DNA of 64,000 nucleotides from Collinsella sp944321445 (GCF_030371825.1 NZ_JAUDDM010000002.1); one strand, 5' to 3'; counted from the stretch's first letter, positions 16,185 to 25,144 are shown. Program-made: numbers and translations. Notes: generated by a model from the sequence alone, not told the origin.

Positions 16185-16823
16185 ATGGACGAAGCAAAGC
16201 GCGCCGCGTATCGCAGTACCGCGCAAACCGTGATCAAGAACCTGCAGCGCCGCAACATGGAGGGCTACTACTGCGAAACCGCCGAGGAGGCCGTGCAGCT
16301 TGTGTGCGACATGATTCCCGCCGGCGACTCCATCACCTGGGGCGGCTCAGTCACCTTTACCGAAACCGGCATGCGCGCCGCGCTCGAGGCGGGCGACTGG
16401 CGCATGCTCGATCGCTCGACGGTCACCACGCCCGACGAGCAGCGCGAGATGTGGCGCGACCGCGCGAGCGCCGACTGGTTCTTCATGAGCGCAAACGCAC
16501 TCACTGTTGGCGGCGAGCTCGTGAACATCGATGGCAACTCCGACCGCCTGTCGCTGCTGCTCCACGGACCCGAGCACGTCGTTGTCCTCGTGGGCATGAA
16601 CAAACTCGTGGCCGACGTCGATGCCGGATTCAAGCGCATCCGCACCACCACCTGCCCGCTCAACGCCGCGCGCTTGCACACGAACACGCCCTGCGAGGTC
16701 GCAGGCGCGTGCTCCGAGTGCCACAGCGAGCGTTGCATGTGCTGCCAGATGGTTGTCACCCGTCACTCCCGCCACGCAGGCCGCATCAAGGTCGTGCTCA
16801 TCGGCGAGAACCTTGGGTATTAA
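16185..16823 (+). CDS. LUD-domain protein (LutC/YkgG-like)
   Basis: A 212-residue protein of the LUD family, which includes LutB/LutC of lactate oxidation. It shows the phosphosugar-isomerase-like strand GDSITWGGSVTFTETGM and the glycine-rich LVGMNKLVADVDAGFKRI stretch. The C-terminus has a Cys cluster (CSECHSERCMCC) that could hold an iron-sulfur centre. Stand-alone LUD proteins of this sort are common in anaerobes and their reaction is unsettled; lactate use is not shown here, since lutA and lutB are absent from the window. Confidence 0.85.
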   Translation: MDEAKRAAYRSTAQTVIKNLQRRNMEGYYCETAEEAVQLVCDMIPAGDSITWGGSVTFTETGMRAALEAGDWRMLDRSTVTTPDEQREMWRDRASADWFFMSANALTVGGELVNIDGNSDRLSLLLHGPEHVVVLVGMNKLVADVDAGFKRIRTTTCPLNAARLHTNTPCEVAGACSECHSERCMCCQMVVTRHSRHAGRIKVVLIGENLGY

Positions 16824-16897
16824 GATAGGGCTGTTACCAAACGAGATCGCAGAGCGCCCCGCCGGGCGCCCTGCGCCACCAGCATGAAAGGCTGTGT

Positions 16898-18142
16898 ATG
16901 TACGACTTTAATTTTTGGTCCCCCACCCGCTTCGTCTTCGGACGCGGCGCCACCGACCGCACGGGCGAGGAACTTGCCCACCTGGGCTACAAGAACGTCC
17001 TAATCGTCTACGGCGGCGGCTCTGTTGTGCGCACAGGCACGCTCGACCGCGTCAAGGCCTCGCTCGATGCCGCGGGCATCGCTCATGTTGAGCTGGGCGG
17101 TGTGCGCCCCAACCCCGAAATCGCTTCCGTGCGCGCAGGCATTGAGCTCGCGCGTGAGCACAAGGTCGACCTCGTGCTACCCGTGGGCGGCGGCTCGGCC
17201 ATGGACGCCGCCAAGGCCATCGCGTTGGGCACCCCCTACGACGGCGACGTGTGGGACTTCTTCGCCAAGCGCGCCGTGCCCGCCGAACACCTTCCCGTGG
17301 GCTGCGTGGTCACCATTCCCGCTTCCGGTTCCGAGGCTTCCAACTCCTGCGTCATCAGCAACGACGAGCTGCACCTCAAGAGTGGCTGCAATACCGACCT
17401 CAACCGACCGGTCGTCGCGATTCTTGACCCCGAACTCACCTTCACCCTACCGCCCTACCAAACGGCAGCAGGTATCACCGACATGATCGCCCACATCATG
17501 GAGCGCTTCTTCTCGGGCGCGCCGGCGGTCCCCGTGACCGACAACATCGCCTGCGGCATGATCCGTGCCGTTGTCGACGCCGCGCCGCGCGTGATGGAAA
17601 ACCCCGAGGATTACGATGCCCGCGCCAACATCATGTGGGTGGGCACGCTCGCACACAACGGCCTTGCGGGCAACGGCCTTATGATCCCGGGCACCGGGCG
17701 CGATGGCGACTGGTCGTGCCACGGCCTGGAGCACGAGCTTTCCGCCTTCGACACCACCATCACCCATGGCGCCGGCCTCGCGGTGATCTTCCCCGCCTGG
17801 ATGCGCTATGTGTGGCGTGAGCATCCCGAGCGCTTCCTGGAGTTCGGCAGCCAGGTCTTTGGTATCGAGCCCGTCGATCCTGAAATCGATGATCTTTCCG
17901 ACATCGACGAGGAGATCACGCCGGAGCGCGCCATCGAGGACGCCGTCGAGGCAACCATCGACGAGCTGCAGGACTTCTTCGTGTCGCTGGGCATGCCGCG
18001 CACGCTGGGCGAACTCGGCATCGAAGAGGATGACATCGAGAAGCTCATCCCCGGTCTTAAGACCAACAAGGGCGAGAAATTCGGTACGTTCAGGCCGCTC
18101 ACACTCGATGACGCGCGCGCCATCTACCGCAGCGCGCTGTAG
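16898..18142 (+). CDS. Iron-containing alcohol dehydrogenase (butanol-dehydrogenase type)
   Basis: A 414-residue group III alcohol dehydrogenase of the BdhA/YqhD type, reducing aldehydes with NAD(P)H. It has the nucleotide loop VLPVGGGSAMDAAKAIA (about residues 92-108), PASGSEAS, and the iron ligands in DMIAHIMERFF, CHGLEHELSAF and THGAGLAV. An acidic insertion near residues 330-350 (DDLSDIDEEI) is not part of the usual core. It is followed by a terminator and stands as a single-gene unit. Confidence 0.92.
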   Translation: MYDFNFWSPTRFVFGRGATDRTGEELAHLGYKNVLIVYGGGSVVRTGTLDRVKASLDAAGIAHVELGGVRPNPEIASVRAGIELAREHKVDLVLPVGGGSAMDAAKAIALGTPYDGDVWDFFAKRAVPAEHLPVGCVVTIPASGSEASNSCVISNDELHLKSGCNTDLNRPVVAILDPELTFTLPPYQTAAGITDMIAHIMERFFSGAPAVPVTDNIACGMIRAVVDAAPRVMENPEDYDARANIMWVGTLAHNGLAGNGLMIPGTGRDGDWSCHGLEHELSAFDTTITHGAGLAVIFPAWMRYVWREHPERFLEFGSQVFGIEPVDPEIDDLSDIDEEITPERAIEDAVEATIDELQDFFVSLGMPRTLGELGIEEDDIEKLIPGLKTNKGEKFGTFRPLTLDDARAIYRSAL

Positions 18143-18194
18143 CGAGAGCCAAGGCGTAACGCCTGGCGCGCCAGCACTCATCCAAACGACTATG

Positions 18195-18218
18195 AAGGCC
18201 CGCTTAGGCGGGCCTTTT
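18195..18218 (+). terminator. Rho-independent terminator
   Basis: AAGGCCCGC (18195-18203), loop TTAG and GCGGGCCTT pair perfectly and end in TTTT, 50 bases after the alcohol dehydrogenase stop. Confidence 0.9.
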
Positions 18219-18320
18219 CAATTGGGAGTTGATGACCCGCGAGAGGATGCTGGCAAATCCGTGAACAGCAGCGCCCTATGGTAGAGTTTGCGCTGCTGAA
18301 TCGCATTGAAAGGACTTTGC

Positions 18321-19595
18321 ATGCCCGCTTCCCAGAACATCTCCCGCCGCAACTTCGTTGCCGCCGGTTCGTTTGCCCTCATGACCGCCGGCCTCGCCGC
18401 ATGCGGCAACGACCAGGCCTCGAGCGGAAGCGCGCCGAAGGGCACCGTATCCGTTTCCAAAGATGAACCTGAAAAGGCGCCTGTCGAGGATCAGCCGGCA
18501 TCCGAGCCCGAACGCGATCCCGAACTCGAACCCTCTGTGGTCGACCGTCTGCTGGCGACCATGACCATCGAGCAGAAGGTTGCTCAGATGTTCATGGTAA
18601 CGCCTGAGCAGCTCACCGGTACCGAAGTCGCCACTGTCGCCGGCTCCATGACCGAGCGCGCCCTCACTGAGATCCCCGTCGGCGGCCTGGTCTACTTCGG
18701 CCAAAACATCACCGGCAACCAGCAGCTGCGCAACCTGCTTTCGGGAAGTCTCGAGCTCTCGCGCGGCGCCGGCGCGGGCATCCCGGCGTTCTTGAGCGTA
18801 GACGAGGAGGGCGGCAAGCTCGTCGCGCGCGTGGCGAACTCTGGTCACTTCGACGTGCAGCACTTCCCCAACATGGCAGACATCGGTGCCACCGGCGACC
18901 CCGCGCGCGCCGCCGAGGTCGGTAGCGTCATTGGCACCTATCTGCGCGAGATTGGTTTCAACCTGGACTTCGCTCCCGACGCCGACGTGCTCACCAACCC
19001 CGAAAACCCCGTCATCGGCGTCCGCTCCTTCGGCAGCGACCCGGCGCTCGTCGCCTCCATGGTTGCCGCCGAGGTCGAGGCTATGAACGAGACGGGCGTC
19101 GCTCCGTGCGTGAAGCATTTCCCCGGCCACGGAGACACGGCCGGCGACTCGCACACCGGCGCCGTCTACACCGAGCGCACCCTCGAGCAGCTCCAGTCCT
19201 GCGAGTTCGAACCCTTCCGCGCCGCCATCGAAGCGAACGTTCCCTTTGTGATGGTCGGCCACATCGAGACCCCCAACGCGGCGGGCGACGGCCTCCCCGC
19301 GTCGCTCTCCCCCGTCATGATGCAGGACATCCTGCGCGGCGACTTGGGATTCGACGGCGTGATCATCTCCGACTCGTTCGCCATGGGCGCCATCACGGAG
19401 AACTTCACGCCCGACGAGGCAGCTGTCCAGTTCTTCACCGCAGGCGGCGACATGCTCCTCATGACCGCCGACCTCAAGGCAGCCTACAACGGCGTGCTTG
19501 AAGCGGTGAATGCGGGAACCCTCACGGAGGATCGCATCGACGAAAGTGTCCGCCGCATCCTCACCGCCAAAGAGCAGATGGGCCTCATCGCATAG
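18321..19595 (+). CDS. Tat-exported lipoprotein, GH3 beta-N-acetylhexosaminidase (NagZ-like)
   Basis: A 424-residue glycoside hydrolase family 3 enzyme, probably releasing GlcNAc from muropeptides. The N-terminus has a twin-arginine motif (SRRNF), a hydrophobic core and the lipobox LAAC, so the mature protein is likely an extracytoplasmic lipoprotein; a Pro/Glu-rich linker follows. The catalytic domain shows VDEEGG, the NagZ loop KHFPGHGDTAGDSHT with the acid/base His, and the nucleophile in IISDSFAMGAI. The start at 18321 has AAAGGA upstream; a TTG at 18306 is less likely. A variable-arm hairpin follows the stop. Confidence 0.9.
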   Translation: MPASQNISRRNFVAAGSFALMTAGLAACGNDQASSGSAPKGTVSVSKDEPEKAPVEDQPASEPERDPELEPSVVDRLLATMTIEQKVAQMFMVTPEQLTGTEVATVAGSMTERALTEIPVGGLVYFGQNITGNQQLRNLLSGSLELSRGAGAGIPAFLSVDEEGGKLVARVANSGHFDVQHFPNMADIGATGDPARAAEVGSVIGTYLREIGFNLDFAPDADVLTNPENPVIGVRSFGSDPALVASMVAAEVEAMNETGVAPCVKHFPGHGDTAGDSHTGAVYTERTLEQLQSCEFEPFRAAIEANVPFVMVGHIETPNAAGDGLPASLSPVMMQDILRGDLGFDGVIISDSFAMGAITENFTPDEAAVQFFTAGGDMLLMTADLKAAYNGVLEAVNAGTLTEDRIDESVRRILTAKEQMGLIA

Positions 19596-19599
19596 CGCA

Positions 19600-19630
19600 C
19601 GGGAAAATAGGGACAGGCACTATTTTCCCG
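19600..19630. repeat. Variable-arm hairpin, GGGAAAAT arms
   Basis: CGGGAAAATA (19600-19609) and TATTTTCCCG (19621-19630) pair perfectly around GGGACAGGCAC. It lies between converging nagZ-like and nfo genes, and its right arm encodes the last two residues and the stop of nfo. Confidence 0.85.
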
Positions 19631-20492
19631 CCTGCAGCCCGCGCAACAGCTCGATCTCTGCGGCGTACCCCGGCAACTCGTTGGGCGTTTCCAAAATAAA
19701 CGGCAGGTCGCGCAGGGCGGGATGGGACACGATGTGCACGAACACCTCGGGACCTCCGCCCAATTCCGCTGACCCCAAATAGCCCTCACCGATCTTGGCG
19801 TGCCGGTCCTTGTGCGCCCCGCACGGGTTCTTGGAATCGTTGATGTGCACGGCATGCAGGCGCTCGAGCCCTACCACGCGGTCGAACTCAGCGAGCACGC
19901 CGTCCAGGTCGCCGATGATATCGTAGCCCGCATCGCTCACGTGGCAGGTATCCAGGCACACGCCCAAATGCTCTGCAAGCTCGGGCGCGCGCTCGGCCAC
20001 GCCCGCGATGATGGCGGCGATTTCCTCGAAGCTGCGTCCCACCTCGGTGCCCTTGCCCGCCATGGTCTCGAGCAGCACCGTGGTGCGCATGCCCTCGAAC
20101 ATCACCTGGCAAAGCGCGTCAACGATGAGCGCGATGCCGACTTGGGCACCCTGGCCCACGTGCGCGCCGGGATGAAAGTTGTAGTAGTTACCCGGAAGCG
20201 CCTCCATGCGCTGCAGGTCCTCGGCCATGGCCTCGAGCGCGAATTCGCGCGCCCGCTCCTTAGCTGAGCAGGGGTTATACGTGTAGGGTGCGTGCGCCAC
20301 AAGCGGACCGAAGCTATGCTCGTCGAGAATGCGCTGCAGCGCTGCGACATCATCCAGGTCAAGCTCTTTCGCGTTGCCGCCGCGCGGGTTGCGCGTGAAG
20401 AACGCAAAGGTGTTGGCACCAATGGACAACGCCGTCTCGCCCATCGCCTTGAAACCCTTGGACGTGGACAGATGGCAACCGATGGTAAGCAT
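19620..20492 (-). CDS. nfo: Deoxyribonuclease IV (endonuclease IV)
   Basis: AP endonuclease of base-excision repair. The 290-residue TIM barrel has the trinuclear zinc ligand motifs: GCHLS at the start, NFHPGAH, LLETMAGKGTEVG, CLDTCHVSDAGYD, HINDSKNPCGAHKDRH and ILETPNE near the end. The ATG at 20492 has GAAAGG eight bases upstream. The final residues GK and the TAG stop are supplied by the hairpin repeat, so the native C-terminus may have been slightly different. Confidence 0.96.
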   Translation of the reverse strand: MLTIGCHLSTSKGFKAMGETALSIGANTFAFFTRNPRGGNAKELDLDDVAALQRILDEHSFGPLVAHAPYTYNPCSAKERAREFALEAMAEDLQRMEALPGNYYNFHPGAHVGQGAQVGIALIVDALCQVMFEGMRTTVLLETMAGKGTEVGRSFEEIAAIIAGVAERAPELAEHLGVCLDTCHVSDAGYDIIGDLDGVLAEFDRVVGLERLHAVHINDSKNPCGAHKDRHAKIGEGYLGSAELGGGPEVFVHIVSHPALRDLPFILETPNELPGYAAEIELLRGLQAGK

Positions 20493-20679
20493 GTGCATGG
20501 CCTTTCGCAGGAGGTTCGACTCACGTATTGTAGGCCAGCGAATCGCATAACAGAAGGCCACAAATATCCCCGGAGGAAGATGCATAAGATTTGCGCGCGA
20601 CCTGTGGTTTTGTCAACTCGTATGCATACATTTTGCTCGAAGTGCAGTGAGCTACCTCTGAAACGCTTTCACCGAATGC

Positions 20680-20810
20680 GTTCGGGACGAAATTTCGGTC
20701 TCCAACCGCCATAGGGAAAATACCGCTCAAGAAAAGCCCAGTTGTTTCCTGCGGTTTTGTTGACGTGTATTTCCCATACGAGCAGATGACACCCAAATTT
20801 CGTCCCGAAC
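20680..20810. repeat. 131-bp palindromic element, copy 1
   Basis: Perfect 16-bp terminal inverted repeats beginning GTTCGGGACGAAATTT bound a 131-bp segment whose interior is itself a long imperfect palindrome (GGGAAAATAC with GTATTTCCC). A second copy of exactly the same length is at 31825. It occupies most of the 390-bp gap between nfo and ogt, and no gene is visible in that gap. Confidence 0.85.
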
Positions 20811-20884
20811 TTGCTATACATGAATTTTGACACGCACCTTCAGCCCGTATCCTCCATTCGGACCGCAGCCTAGCGCCTCTTTTC

Positions 20885-21415
20885 CTATACGCGCACGCCT
20901 TCGAGTTCCAACAGCGCCCGTTTGCGGTCGACACCGCCAGCATACCCCGTGATGGCACCGTTCGCTCCCAGCACGCGGTGGCACGGCACGATGATCGAGA
21001 CGGGGTTGCGCCCGACGGCACCGCCCACGGCCCGCGCCGACGTGCGCGAACCGAAGCGATGCTCAAGCTCACGCGCCAGCGCACCGTACGTGGTCGTCTG
21101 GCCATACGGGATCTCAAGCAGAAGCTGCCACACGCACTGCTGAAACGGTGTGCCCATTAGATGCAACGGCGGCAGCCCGCTCGAATTATCGCCAGCGAAA
21201 TACGCGTCGAGCCACGCACGTGCCTGCGCAAGAACACGAGCCTGCGCCCCGTCGCCCGCATTGCCCGGGCGTTCGAGATCGCCCGCCAGCCCGTTCCGCA
21301 CCGACCCGAACTCGCCATAGTGCCGCTGATCCGCGAACCATGCGCCCGCAAGGCCCTCGACGTCTGCCGCAAGCACGAGTCCGCCCAACGGGGAGTCGTA
21401 AGTCTCGGTTCTCAT
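20885..21415 (-). CDS. ogt: Methylated-DNA-protein cysteine methyltransferase
   Basis: A 176-residue direct-reversal repair enzyme taking alkyl groups from O6-alkylguanine. It has both the N-terminal domain (SPLGGLVLAAD) and the C-terminal domain with TPFQQCVWQLLLEIPYG, the helix-turn-helix TTYGALA and the acceptor motif VPCHRVLGANG. The ATG at 21415 overlaps the TGA of the upstream glycosylase gene (GTGATG); a GTG at 21418 has the better-spaced AGGAGG and is an equally possible start. Its coupling to an AlkA-type glycosylase makes an alkylation-repair pair. Confidence 0.93.
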   Translation of the reverse strand: MRTETYDSPLGGLVLAADVEGLAGAWFADQRHYGEFGSVRNGLAGDLERPGNAGDGAQARVLAQARAWLDAYFAGDNSSGLPPLHLMGTPFQQCVWQLLLEIPYGQTTTYGALARELEHRFGSRTSARAVGGAVGRNPVSIIVPCHRVLGANGAITGYAGGVDRKRALLELEGVRV

Positions 21416-22095
21416 CACGCTCGTGCCTCCTTATCACGTCGCGGCGTCGAGGCAGCCGGTCTCCTGGGCGCCCAGTCCCGCATCCCCGGGATGGCCCCAC
21501 CCGCGATCGCCCACAGGTACAGGCTCGCGACGCTGCCGTACGGGCTGTAGCGCCGCCGGTACTTGGCAAACAGCTGCGGCGTGATCTTCCGGTGATGGTA
21601 GAGCATGCGCATGCCGCGCTGGATGGCCAGGTCGTCGTAGGCCAGCACGTCGGGCCGCTGCAGACAGAACAGCAAGATCATCTCCGCCGTCCAGCGGCCG
21701 ATACCCCTGAGTTGCGACAGCGCGGCGATGGCGTCCTCGTCCGACATGGCCGCCACGGCGTCGAGGTCAAACGCCCCACTCTCCACCCGCTCGGCGAAAT
21801 CCAGTAGGTAATCAGCCTTGCGAAATGTCATACCCAAGCCTTGCAGCCCGTCGCGCCCGCACGCGAGCACGGACGCCGGCGTCACCTCACCCAGACGCGC
21901 GCACATGCGCTCCCAGATGGTCGCCTGCGCCTTCGTGGAAATCTGCTGCCCGATGATGTGGTGCATGACCGACGAGAACAGGTCGGGATCGACCTCACGC
22001 TCCACGTGCCCGATTGCATCGATCGCCTCCGCCAGCCGCGCATCTCGAGAGCGCAGATGGGTGAGCTCGGTCTCGCCATATGCAAAGCACGCCAT
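21415..22095 (-). CDS. DNA-3-methyladenine glycosylase II (AlkA-like)
   Basis: A 226-residue HhH-GPD glycosylase removing alkylated bases. The helix-hairpin-helix is LRGIGRWTAEMILLF and the catalytic aspartate lies in VLAYDDLAIQRG. HHIIGQQIS marks the first helical domain. No N-terminal AlkA beta domain and no iron-sulfur Cys set are present. The start at 22095 was chosen over a GTG at 22104; an AAAGG lies upstream. It is coupled to ogt by overlapping stop and start codons. Confidence 0.9.
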   Translation of the reverse strand: MACFAYGETELTHLRSRDARLAEAIDAIGHVEREVDPDLFSSVMHHIIGQQISTKAQATIWERMCARLGEVTPASVLACGRDGLQGLGMTFRKADYLLDFAERVESGAFDLDAVAAMSDEDAIAALSQLRGIGRWTAEMILLFCLQRPDVLAYDDLAIQRGMRMLYHHRKITPQLFAKYRRRYSPYGSVASLYLWAIAGGAIPGMRDWAPRRPAASTPRRDKEARA

Positions 22096-22132
22096 CGCCC
22101 GCACCGCCTTTCATGTATCGAGAGCGCCGCCC

Positions 22133-22777
22133 CTATTGTCCCGCGGGCGCATCCTGCCGGTAGAGCGCGCGCTCGAGCAGCGCAAGCAGAACCTCGCAAT
22201 CGGTGCTCCCCTCACGCAGGGATCCGTACATGCTGTCCCACACGAATCGAGCCAAATCGCTCAGTCCGATACGCTCGACTACCGCCGGGTCGATACCGGC
22301 ATCACCCTGTATCACACGCTCAATGCTCTGGTGGATATGCGCAAAACACGACCGTTCCGCCCGATGCCCCCGTGAGCGCGTACGTGCATCGAGCGGCGCC
22401 GCCTCCGCCAACCAACCCTCCCGAAAAACCGAGAGCGCGCGGGACAGCTCGCCATACGAGCGCCGGCAAAATCCAACCAGGCTCTCCCCCGCCTCGTACG
22501 CAAAGCACGACCGACATGGCGACGCCGGGCCTCCGCCACGCTCAGCCGAACCCACAGCGCAAGATGGCAGGCCGAATGCCACGCCTTCCCAAAACAACTC
22601 AATCACCTTCGTCACGAGCGTCGCCTTGTCGGGAAAGTAGTTGTAGATCGTCCCGACCGCCACGCCGCACTCCCGGGCGATCGACCGGATGCTCAACGCG
22701 GCGAGCCCATCCGACCGCGCCCGCTCATATGCGACGCGCGCGATCTCGTCGCGCGAGATACTCGACGTGCTCGACAT
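22133..22777 (-). CDS. TetR-family transcriptional regulator
   Basis: A 214-residue repressor with an N-terminal helix-turn-helix (SIRSIARECGVAVGTIYNYF, about residues 30-49) and an all-helical C-terminal ligand domain containing several Cys residues. AAGGAGG lies ten bases before the ATG at 22777. It is divergent from an HsmA-like membrane gene, and two tandem 13-bp palindromes lie in the shared intergenic region, so it very probably controls that gene and itself. The ligand is unknown. Confidence 0.9.
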   Translation of the reverse strand: MSSTSSISRDEIARVAYERARSDGLAALSIRSIARECGVAVGTIYNYFPDKATLVTKVIELFWEGVAFGLPSCAVGSAERGGGPASPCRSCFAYEAGESLVGFCRRSYGELSRALSVFREGWLAEAAPLDARTRSRGHRAERSCFAHIHQSIERVIQGDAGIDPAVVERIGLSDLARFVWDSMYGSLREGSTDCEVLLALLERALYRQDAPAGQ

Positions 22778-22929
22778 AGGCTGCACTCCTCCTTCACGCT
22801 CGACTGCGCCGCACGCCCGCTCCCTAGAGACCCCGCGCTGAACATCGCTGTGAAGCGTTCAGGGTAAATCCCTCTCGGCAGCAGCGTATCGAACGTTTTT
22901 CTTGTACGCGATGTTCGTCGATTGTAGCA

Positions 22930-22957
22930 TGAACATAGTTCATATGAACAGTGTTCA
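22930..22957. promoter_or_regulatory. Two tandem operators for the TetR regulator
   Basis: TGAACATAGTTCA (22930-22942) and TGAACAGTGTTCA (22945-22957) are palindromes of the form TGAAC-N3-GTTCA, 15 bp centre to centre. They end 21 bases before the ATG of the membrane gene. Confidence 0.8.
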
Positions 22958-22978
22958 TAGCTAGGAAAGGAGTCATCC

Positions 22979-23464
22979 ATGCCCGTTACCCTCATGCTTG
23001 CCAGCGCCGCGATCACCCTCGCGCTCGTTTTCTACACCTTCGGAGTATTCTCAGAGCGAAAGTCGGGACATCTTTCCGGCGCGCATGTCGCGCTCTTTTG
23101 GTGCGGCCTCGCGTTCGATACGACCGGCACCACCTTCATGACCGCCATGGCACATGAGAGCGCCGGCTCGGCATCGGCAACCCACGGCATCACCGGCGCC
23201 GTCGCCATCGTGCTCATGCTGGTCCACGCCCTGTGGGCAACGCTCACATGGCTGCGACGCGACGGCCACCGCGAGCAGACCTTCCACCGCTTCAGCACGC
23301 TGGTCTGGCTGCTGTGGCTTATCCCCTACCTCAGCGGCGTCATGGTGGGCGTCCCGTTCATCACGCTGGGCGATACGGCATCGATCCTCGTCAGCGCTGG
23401 CATCGTCGTGCTGCTCGCCCTCGTGCTCAACCGCCCGCGCAGCCGCCGCGTGGTAGCGGGCTAG
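22979..23464 (+). CDS. HsmA-like (TIGR03987) membrane protein
   Basis: A 161-residue protein with four hydrophobic segments. It resembles the TIGR03987/HsmA family, with the conserved pieces FYTFGVFSERKSG in the first loop, FDTTGTTFM, ITGAVAIVLMLVHALWA and LSGVMVG. The biochemical role of the family is not established. AAAGGAG precedes the ATG at 22979, and the start lies 21 bases beyond two TetR-type operators, so expression probably answers to an inducer of the divergent TetR protein. A shared terminator follows. Confidence 0.75.
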   Translation: MPVTLMLASAAITLALVFYTFGVFSERKSGHLSGAHVALFWCGLAFDTTGTTFMTAMAHESAGSASATHGITGAVAIVLMLVHALWATLTWLRRDGHREQTFHRFSTLVWLLWLIPYLSGVMVGVPFITLGDTASILVSAGIVVLLALVLNRPRSRRVVAG

Positions 23465-23483
23465 GGCATTCGCGCACACAAAA

Positions 23484-23524
23484 GCGCGCCGCTGCGAAAG
23501 GCAAGGCCTCTCGCAGCGGCGCGC
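23484..23524. terminator. Bidirectional terminator
   Basis: GCGCGCCGCTGCGA (23484-23497) pairs perfectly with 23511-23524, between converging HsmA-like and DAHP synthase genes. An AAAA run lies on the left side, giving a T tract for the minus-strand gene. Confidence 0.8.
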
Positions 23525-23547
23525 GACGATCGAGCTCGCACCGAGCG

Positions 23548-24576
23548 CTACACGCGGTCGGCGATCTCCAGCACCAGGCGCTCGGTCTTCTCCCAGCCCA
23601 AGCAGGCATCGGTGATGGACTTGCCGTACACGCCGCCGTCGACCGGCTGGTTGCCGTCCTCAAGGTAGCTCTCCACCATGAATCCGCGCACGAGGGTGCC
23701 GATCGCCGGCGAGCGGCGGCACGAGTCGAGCACCTCCTTCATGATGCGGATCTGCTCGAGCGGACGCTTGCCGGAGTTGTCGTGGTTGCAGTCGATGATG
23801 GCCGCGGGGTTCGCGAAATCGGCCTCGGTGTACTTGGCCGCCAGGCGCTCCAGGTACTCGTAGTGGTAGTTCGGGTAGTTGAGCCCGTCCTCCCCGATGT
23901 AGCCGCGCAGCACCGCGTGGGCGAACTTGTTGCCCGTGGTCTCGACCTCCCAGTTGCGGAACAGGAAGGTCTGCGGCTGCTGCGCCGCGTAGATGGAGTT
24001 CAGCATGACATCGGTCGAGCCGCCGGTGGGGTTCTTCATGCCCACGGGCATGGGCACGCCGGACGCCACCAGGCGGTGCTCCTGGTTTTCCACGGAGCGC
24101 GCGCCCACGGCGATGTAGCCCAGAAGGTCGATCAGGTACTGGTAGTTGGAGGGGTACAGCATCTCGTCGGCCGTGAACATGCCGGTCTCCTCCACCACGC
24201 GCAGGTGCATGCGGCGGATGGCCTTGACGCCCTCGAGCAGGTTGGGTGCGCCCTCGGGGTCGGGATTGTGCAGCAGGCCCTTGTAGCCGGTGCCCTTTGT
24301 GCGCGGCTTGTTGGTGTACACGCGCGGGATGATGACGAACCGGTCGCGCACGCGGTCGGCAAGCGCGGCCAGGCGCGTCGCGTACTCAAGCACCGAGTCC
24401 TCGCGGTCGGCCGAGCACGGGCCGATGATCAGCAGAAGGCGCGGGTCCTTGCCGGCAAGCACGTTTGCCACCTGCGCATCGAAGGCAGACTTCTTGCGCG
24501 CCATGTCATCGGAAAGCGGCATCTCCTGGCGGATATCCTTGGGGATGGGCAGCAGGCGCTTGAAGTGCATGGACAT
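23548..24576 (-). CDS. DAHP synthase, class I (AroF/G/H type)
   Basis: First enzyme of the shikimate pathway, joining phosphoenolpyruvate and erythrose 4-phosphate. The 342-residue protein has the class I signatures LLLIIGPCSADRED (residues about 51-64), the PRTKGTGYKGL loop, GARSVENQEHR and IIDCNHDNSGKRP. An N-terminal regulatory extension as in AroG is present, so feedback by an aromatic amino acid is likely but the effector cannot be read. AAGGAG precedes the ATG at 24576. Confidence 0.94.
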   Translation of the reverse strand: MSMHFKRLLPIPKDIRQEMPLSDDMARKKSAFDAQVANVLAGKDPRLLLIIGPCSADREDSVLEYATRLAALADRVRDRFVIIPRVYTNKPRTKGTGYKGLLHNPDPEGAPNLLEGVKAIRRMHLRVVEETGMFTADEMLYPSNYQYLIDLLGYIAVGARSVENQEHRLVASGVPMPVGMKNPTGGSTDVMLNSIYAAQQPQTFLFRNWEVETTGNKFAHAVLRGYIGEDGLNYPNYHYEYLERLAAKYTEADFANPAAIIDCNHDNSGKRPLEQIRIMKEVLDSCRRSPAIGTLVRGFMVESYLEDGNQPVDGGVYGKSITDACLGWEKTERLVLEIADRV

Positions 24577-24728
24577 GGGCGTCTCCTTCATGGGCATCGA
24601 ACGTGCGCGGGGCGCAAGTGCATACGGACAATCATGTAACGGCGATTATCGCGCGACCGCCTTATCGCGCAAAAGGGCATATGGTACCGAAACCAAAATG
24701 TTTACAAACGGTTGCAGGTTCCTCGGCC

Positions 24729-24761
24729 GGCGTTGCCGTTTGTGCAGCAAACGGCAACGCC
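24729..24761. repeat. Hairpin in the aroF/GNAT divergent region
   Basis: GGCGTTGCCGTTT (24729-24741) pairs perfectly with 24749-24761 around a seven-base loop. It lies roughly midway between two divergent starts and could be a transcript leader structure or a palindromic repeat. No leader peptide rich in aromatic residues was found with it. Confidence 0.6.
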
Positions 24762-24859
24762 CTGTTACCGATGCGTTACCGGTGGCACACCCGCCGCACG
24801 CGTGCGCATCCGACGGGGTACAACGGGATGCGTATCAACTCGAAATGAGAGGTGACCTC

Positions 24860-25144
24860 ATGGATACCAACCAGTTTGAGATTCACTCCAACGCCGTGCG
24901 CTATGTTGACCCCGAAGGGACCGTGCTCGCCGAGGTGACGTTCCCCGCCGAGAACGGCAGCGTGGTCAACATCAACCATACGTTTGTCGACGAGTCGCTG
25001 CGCGGCCAGGGCATTGCCGGCAAGCTGCTGGAAAACGTCGCGCAGGAGCTGGAGGAGACTGGCCGCCGCGCGCACGCGACGTGCAGCTACGCCGTGCAGT
25101 GGTTCGAGAAGCATCCCGAGCGAGCATCGCTGCTCGCGTCGTAG
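24860..25144 (+). CDS. Small GNAT N-acetyltransferase (YjdJ-like)
   Basis: A 94-residue single-domain acetyltransferase of the short YjdJ/Acetyltransf_CG type. It keeps the acetyl-CoA loop RGQGIAGKL (about residues 49-57) and the closing AVQWFEKHPE helix, and lacks the N-terminal strands of larger GNATs. The start at 24860 follows a GAGGTG site; an in-frame ATG at 24845 would add five residues. The substrate is unknown. Confidence 0.85.
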   Translation: MDTNQFEIHSNAVRYVDPEGTVLAEVTFPAENGSVVNINHTFVDESLRGQGIAGKLLENVAQELEETGRRAHATCSYAVQWFEKHPERASLLAS

